DNA of 64,000 nt, taken from Rhynchopus sp. YZ270_cl-10. Lineage: Eukaryota > Euglenozoa > Diplonemea > Diplonemida > Diplonemidae. The notes below the pieces were generated by a model. That model had not been told where the DNA came from. It worked only from the letters and a program-made list of their open reading frames with translations, and searched no databases. The stretch lies in assembly GCA_964035575.1 (NCBI GenBank), contig OZ037915.1, forward strand, positions 744,001-808,000. Direction: 5' to 3'. This document shows, in pieces, positions 59,454-64,000 of this stretch. The translations under genes were made by a program, and so were the position numbers. The stretch's first letter is position 1. Each line of letters starts with the position of its first letter.

Positions 59454-62315
59454 TCATCTATGCAGCGAGAAGTCTGCTACCGGAGTTGACATCGGGTGTG
59501 CGGTGCCCTTGAGTGGGGGGTGCGACAAGGAGGTTAGGTGGCGGAGGGTAGGGCGGCCGTGCGGGCAGTTCCAGGGATTGGACATGGTCCCCATATGCCG
59601 GACGAGGGTACGCATCTCACGTCTGTCCAGCGCAGTCCCGATCATCACCGAGGACCGACACGCCCTGCTCGCAAGCATCGCCGTCGTCCTCGTCGGACGT
59701 ACGGAACGTGCCCCCGGAATCTCCTTGAGAATCGCAATCACCTCCTGGATGTCGTGATCTGTGAACGTTGTATTGTACGACATCGGCACAGCTGTCACCA
59801 AAATCCGCTGGTTCGGGTCGACATCTTCACCCTCCAAAAACCGGAACCGGAATCCATTCTGCGTGAACACATGAACATATTCGCGCAACAACAACGCATC
59901 ACCCGCAGGAATGCACAACGGCCGCGCCTGAACAAGCGGCTGTGGGGTAATCTGATAAGCAGCCTTGAGCCGTTCAAAATTGTATTTCTCATCGCTCGCA
60001 TGCTGGTCGATCAAAAACAACTCTGCGCCCAGCCCTGCCACAATAAACCCTTTGTTGAATTGCCCGATTACCCGCATTTTTGCAAAATCCGCTTTTGACA
60101 CTCGATTTGCAAGCTCCTCTTCGCATTTCACGCTTTTTCCTGAGTATTTACTCCAGGCAGGCCTATTAAGCGATGCATCCACTGGAGCACACGGCGCCTG
60201 CAGCCTCGTCTTTATATCATCAAAGGAAAACCGAATGCGTTTCTTTGGCCGTTCAACCTCATCTGCTGTCCGCGCTGCCACAACACAGACCTTCGCCGGA
60301 TGCGCAGACAGCACTTCCTCCGCCACTCCACTTACCCGCACAGACAACGCCGTCTCCGCAGCACTCCCTTCCCCTTCCCCCTCCCCCTCCACCACCCCAC
60401 GCCGTATGCTCACTGCAACGATCTCTGCGGGGGCCGCATCCTTCTTCTTCTTCCCCTTCCCCTTCTTCTTGGCGCTCTTCGGTGGTGTTGTCATCTTGGG
60501 TGGGGATGCAGGGGGGTCAACCTCTACCATAGACCCGGTCTCGTATTCACCGATGGAGTCGCTTTCAGGAGACGCCTTTTGGGTTCTTTGAGGCGCAGTT
60601 CTGCGTGGGGCGCGGCGTGTGGGTGGGGTGGTGAGGTCTTGAGGTTCGGTAGGGTTGGTGGGAGTGGTGGTGGTGTTAGGAGGTGTCGCGGAGCAGCAGG
60701 CACAGCTGTCGGCATCGACATCGACATCGACGTTGACGTCTCGGGTGCGGGCACGCTTGCGTGGCGGCAGTTCTGAAGGTGTTGCTATCAGCGGTACCGT
60801 TTCTTCGGAGCGTTCCCGTTTGCGTGTTGGAGGTGGTGATGGAGGTGGTGTGGGTGTTGCCATCAGTGGTGCCGTTTCTTCGGAGCGTTCCCGTTTGCGG
60901 GTAGGTGGTGTAGGCTTAGGTGTTGCTATTTGTGGCGCTTTTGTTATAGTCGGGGGAGTTCTCGGTTCTCTTGGATCTATTTCCATCTCCTCGCTCTTCG
61001 CGGTACATTGTGTCTCCTTTGGTAGAGTTGGCAATGCATCTTCAGTATCATCGAAGCTGAGTTCTTTTCCGATGCGTCCTTCGGTCGCCTTCTTTCTGAT
61101 GTTCAGAAAGGACTCCGCGGAGTGCGTCTCTGCAGCCTGTGTTGCTTGTTGTGCGGCGGCCTCAGCGAAGCGGTCGGGTACAATGATTTGCTCGCTGTCC
61201 TGCTCAAGGCGGGAGTCGTCCCCCCATCGCATTTGCTTTAAAGCGGATGGGGTGTGCTGTGTAGGGGTGGCAGGGGCACCGTCGCGTTCGGTCTCCCAGA
61301 GCGCTTTGAAGGCTTCGAAGACGTCTTCGCAGACGTCGCTTACTCCTTTCATCAGAACAGTTCGTTTGTCGGGGGTAACGTTCACATCAAACGCGTCTGC
61401 TTCGCCGGAGATGTTCAGAAAGAAGATTGGCCGCTCCTTTTGGTTTAGTCTTCTATATGCCAGGTTGATTTTGTTTCCTAATTCACGGATATCCACCGGA
61501 CGGCCTCTGATGTACATAAATCTGGCATCAGTTTTAACCCTCCCACACCCTCGAATCGGCTTTGAGATGAGACCACTAAAGATCATCCCGTTTGCAAGCT
61601 TTAAGTTGACCTTTTGCATATCCTGTGCAACCTGCATGCCGAACACTTCATGTACATTTTCGATAATGCTTTTTCCCTTTGAAGCGACCAATACACTATA
61701 AGGCTTTCCCACTGCCCCCCGATTCAGCAATTTGATCTGCACTCCATGAGAGGCTACGCAGTACTCTTGAATCAATCTAATGCACTTTTGATACTCTGTC
61801 TTCCCACTTCTCAGCAACTCCTTCCTCCGAACCGTCAAAGTATAGAACAAATCCTTCAAAGTAACCGCAGTTCCGGTAGATGACGACGTCGAAAACGGTG
61901 CTTTTGTAGTAGAAGTTGATTCAATAGTTTGGTGCGGAGTGAACACTATATCAGAGGTCAATGAATCATCTTTGTGTTTGGTGTGGACCGTCATGTGGGC
62001 TAGACCGCAGAGAGCGGAAAGCGCTTCGCCACGAAATCCAAAGGTTTCCACTCCAGAAATATCCGTAAAGGATCCGATCTTCGAGGTGGCGTGAGAGGAC
62101 ACAATATTCGCAAAGTCCGCGCCCCGAATGCCCTTCCCATTGTCCTCCACAACAATCTCGGCAACACCCCAATTGGTTGTCCGAACCGTCACCTCCGTCG
62201 CGCCAGCATCAAGCGCATTCTCAATCAACTCTTTTACCGCACCCCCCACTGTATTAACCACCTGCGATACACAGATCTGTCGAACCGTTTCTCGGTCGAT
62301 CTGGGAGATGGACAT
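59454..62315 (-). CDS. PMS2: DNA mismatch-repair protein, PMS2-type MutL (953 aa)
   Basis: ATG at 62315, intronless. GHKL ATPase motifs: KELIENALDAGAT (Glu29 catalytic, Asn33 magnesium), EDNGKGI (57-63), GFRGEAL (93-99). The GLISKPIRGCGR and FMYIRGRPVD segments are of PMS2 type. A 300-residue disordered linker holds two near-copies of a TRKRERSEETxPL block. The C-terminal domain has the metal-binding nuclease motif DQHASDEKYNFE (770-781), ACR (886-888) and CPHGRPT (917-923). So it should be the endonuclease subunit of MutL-alpha, nicking the discontinuous strand after MutS recognition in the nucleus. About 35 residues follow the usual end. Its neighbour is another repair gene, polymerase beta. 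Confidence 0.93.
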   Translation of the reverse strand: MSISQIDRETVRQICVSQVVNTVGGAVKELIENALDAGATEVTVRTTNWGVAEIVVEDNGKGIRGADFANIVSSHATSKIGSFTDISGVETFGFRGEALSALCGLAHMTVHTKHKDDSLTSDIVFTPHQTIESTSTTKAPFSTSSSTGTAVTLKDLFYTLTVRRKELLRSGKTEYQKCIRLIQEYCVASHGVQIKLLNRGAVGKPYSVLVASKGKSIIENVHEVFGMQVAQDMQKVNLKLANGMIFSGLISKPIRGCGRVKTDARFMYIRGRPVDIRELGNKINLAYRRLNQKERPIFFLNISGEADAFDVNVTPDKRTVLMKGVSDVCEDVFEAFKALWETERDGAPATPTQHTPSALKQMRWGDDSRLEQDSEQIIVPDRFAEAAAQQATQAAETHSAESFLNIRKKATEGRIGKELSFDDTEDALPTLPKETQCTAKSEEMEIDPREPRTPPTITKAPQIATPKPTPPTRKRERSEETAPLMATPTPPPSPPPTRKRERSEETVPLIATPSELPPRKRARTRDVNVDVDVDADSCACCSATPPNTTTTPTNPTEPQDLTTPPTRRAPRRTAPQRTQKASPESDSIGEYETGSMVEVDPPASPPKMTTPPKSAKKKGKGKKKKDAAPAEIVAVSIRRGVVEGEGEGEGSAAETALSVRVSGVAEEVLSAHPAKVCVVAARTADEVERPKKRIRFSFDDIKTRLQAPCAPVDASLNRPAWSKYSGKSVKCEEELANRVSKADFAKMRVIGQFNKGFIVAGLGAELFLIDQHASDEKYNFERLKAAYQITPQPLVQARPLCIPAGDALLLREYVHVFTQNGFRFRFLEGEDVDPNQRILVTAVPMSYNTTFTDHDIQEVIAILKEIPGARSVRPTRTTAMLASRACRSSVMIGTALDRREMRTLVRHMGTMSNPWNCPHGRPTLRHLTSLSHPPLKGTAHPMSTPVADFSLHR

Positions 62316-62400
62316 TTTTTTTGTGGTGGGGGTTTTTTTTCCCTAGATGTATTTGAGGGGGAGAGAGAGAGAGCGAGAGGAGGGGAGGAGAAATGATAGA
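62316..62400 (-). promoter_or_regulatory. Polypyrimidine tract and AG before PMS2 start
   Basis: Minus strand: CCTCCCCTCCTCTCGCTCTC, continuing C/T-rich, then TACATCTAG and about 28 nt to the ATG. A good candidate for a spliced-leader acceptor; no experimental support here. Confidence 0.4.
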
Positions 62401-62934
62401 GTGTTGAAAAAGGGAAGGGTGAGGTGAGAGTGGGGGTGTGTGTTAGGGGTTTAAGTTTACATTCTAAAGGAAAATACATTGTGGGGCGGGTTTTGAGATG
62501 AGCCATCCCCAGAAGGGGAAAAAAAAATCATAAAATTTGAAATACAAAGCCCTCATGTGACTGAGTACCTAAAAAAAACCCCCTCCAGTCGTACAACCCC
62601 CCCTTGGGTTATGTTCTGGGGGCCTAAAAGAACAGGGTATAAAACACCCTGCACCTTTTCCCCCTCCTCCCTATTGAGAATTTCCAAAAAAGCTAATTTT
62701 TTTTGATAAATTGTTGGAGTAGTGTAGTTGCCTCGGTTGTGTTGCCACAGTTGTGCAATCTCCACTGTATTTTTTACCCCCATCAACACGCCTCTCCTCG
62801 AAAAACACTACACGATGGAGTGGCCAAGGCAAAGTACTGGTCAATGACCTTTACCCGCCTACTGGTCATCATTTGCTCAGGTTGACCGGTCAAAAAATAC
62901 TGACCGGTCAAAGTACTGATCATGACCCTGTAAC
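62401..62934. other. Spacer with R2 fragment, R4 and a cluster of ACTGGTCA motifs
   Basis: R2 beginning at 62536-62580, R4 at 62703-62769, and five TACTGRTCA or GACCGGTCA motifs between 62835 and 62925, including the palindrome TTGACCGGTCAA. Confidence 0.5.
62703..62769 (-). repeat. R4 dispersed repeat
   Basis: Over 60 bases practically identical to 47859-47924, with a T8 run before it (A-tail on the minus strand). Confidence 0.75.
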
Positions 62935-64000
62935 TCACACATTGCGTTCCTCCGGGGTTTTGTACTGAAGGCCTAACAAATCGAAGATATCCTTCTCCGT
63001 TTTGCACCCCGGTACGTACGCACCTTCGTGCACCTTCTCCTTGGCAACACGCACCACAGGCTGAATGCCTTTATCGCTTAGGGAGTAACCACGCTTCTGA
63101 CAATACAACCGCATGCTTCTGTTGAAGTAGTCCGACCCTGTAAAGTACAGCAGCGCGAAAGGCCACTGCCTGCGGCTGTATATCTTGATGTCGATTCTCC
63201 TGTGGAGATGCGTTGTTGCTGAGAGAGCAGACTGCACTTCACAGAGGTGTGTATGTGTACAGGTACTCGCATCGCTGCAGGGCGGCATCTGGCATATGCC
63301 CATGAAGGTGTCGTGGTCGCTCTCCACCTCCGCATCGTCGTTCATATACGCAGAGGTCAGCTCGTCTGTGATAAACCCTACCCCCTTGAGCTCCAGGACC
63401 AAGGATTTGAGGACACCGACGTAGGGCTGCCCGGTGGGGTTGCACAGAATGACGTCAATATCGCCGCAGGTGTCCTTGCCACGTCGATAGGAGCCGCATA
63501 TCTGCATGTGCATGGTGGGACACAACGCTTTGACCTTCTTCTGTATCAAACGCTTCATGCAATCAACTTCAGTGCGGGGGATTCTGAAGATGGGGTGTGT
63601 AAATGATAGGAGGTTAAGTTGATCATAAAATTGGGTAAAAAATGATGGCAAGGCAATGCGCGAAATTCAGCTCGTTTCTTTGGTGTGGTGAAAAAAAAAC
63701 AATGGCTTTGCTCTGTTTGCAACTATGGCCATACCGGTGTTGCAGCTCCTCTAGGTATTTGAGGCCTATCCGCTGCTGTGCGTTGAGAACGTTGTGCTGC
63801 TGCCCTCGCAGCTCCTCCATTGTGGTCAGATGCAGTGTCCTGTACAGCCGCTGTGCTGTCGCAGGGCCGACACCCCAGATCTTCCCAAACTTTGTGATGA
63901 CCGACACTTCTTCATTGGCTTCGAAATACTTCATCTTCGATGACGTGCCATTCTGCAGGATTTCCCCTATCTTCTGCGCAATCTTCGAGCCGATCCCACG
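62935..64000 (-). CDS. POLB: DNA polymerase beta (family X), 3' part, cut by right edge
   Basis: Two exons visible: from the window edge to 63735, and 63583-62935, with a 151-nt GTATGG...TTCAG intron that joins LQHR to IPRTEVD. The upstream exon has two helix-hairpin-helix motifs (GIGSKIAQKIGEIL and WGVGPATAQRLY) of the 8-kDa/fingers region. The second exon has CGSYRRGKDTCGDIDV with the two metal-binding Asp, RRIDIKIY with the third, the TGSDYFNRSMRLY block, and the C-terminal signature EKDIFDLLGLQYKTPEERN. It fills short gaps in base-excision repair; in trypanosomatids beta-type enzymes also act in mitochondria. The N-terminus, and so any targeting signal, lies outside the window. Confidence 0.93.

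Noticed and set aside
1-64000. tRNA, rRNA or spliced-leader RNA genes
   Set aside because: I looked for cloverleaf ends, box A/B pairs and rRNA-like blocks among the repeats and found none that fit; R5 and R6 only vaguely resemble tRNA-derived SINEs.

Overview
The window looks like nuclear DNA of a flagellated protist, most likely a euglenozoan and best fitting a diplonemid. I recognise 18 host genes and one weaker candidate, and all of them lie on the minus strand, as in the directional gene clusters of Euglenozoa. Eight of the genes need GT-AG cis-introns (15 to 16 introns of 48 to 435 nt, 11 starting GTATG), which argues against a kinetoplastid. Several start codons follow long polypyrimidine tracts, as expected for spliced-leader trans-splicing, but no spliced-leader gene was seen. 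Flagellar-type (SHIPPO) proteins and Ubl/LRR proteins point the same way. The taxon is an inference.

Layout, left to right. 1-3798: large coiled-coil gene running off the left edge. 5165-6940: TPR-like repeat protein. 9661-11754: zinc/PDZ-like protein. 12137-12949: cytidine-deaminase-like protein with a possible mitochondrial presequence. 13469-14955: internally deleted hAT transposon. 15393-18371: caspase-fold protein without the catalytic dyad. 18635-20185: DDX51/Dbp6-type helicase. 20626-23963: nest of transposons. 24140-25138: conserved-looking unknown. 25742-26803: ankyrin protein. 27318-28737: SHIPPO/STPGR flagellar protein. 28875-30001: MITE carrying about 72 copies of a 9-bp repeat. 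31128-37730: giant three-exon gene (about 2,000 residues) with seven beta-sandwich repeats. 39276-39743: small candidate gene. 40640-42229: Ubl-like plus ankyrin protein. 45555-46802: Rab-like GTPase with a long tail and CAAX end. 48278-49510: Ubl plus LRR protein. 49767-53291: TIG/zinc protein. 53829-56133: TRMT11. 56441-57668: 1.2-kb foldback. 57669-58784: metaxin-like protein. 59454-62315: PMS2-type MutL. 62935-64000: DNA polymerase beta, cut by the right edge.

The spaces between genes, and several introns, are filled with short dispersed repeats that I sort into six families (here R1 to R6, about 45 to 150 bp). One R1 copy is flanked by a 21-bp direct repeat, evidence that at least this family moves by insertion. 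Two MITEs with inverted TTGGTGTG ends and one 69-bp relative share 3-bp TNA target duplications, as in PIF/Harbinger elements. Two very long, nearly or fully perfect foldbacks are present.

No operon-like functional logic is visible beyond chance neighbours. PMS2 and polymerase beta, both DNA-repair genes, are adjacent. tRNA modification, ribosome assembly, mitochondrial import and flagellar genes are interspersed. Exon limits were set by reading frames and splice signals by eye and have not been tested against transcripts.
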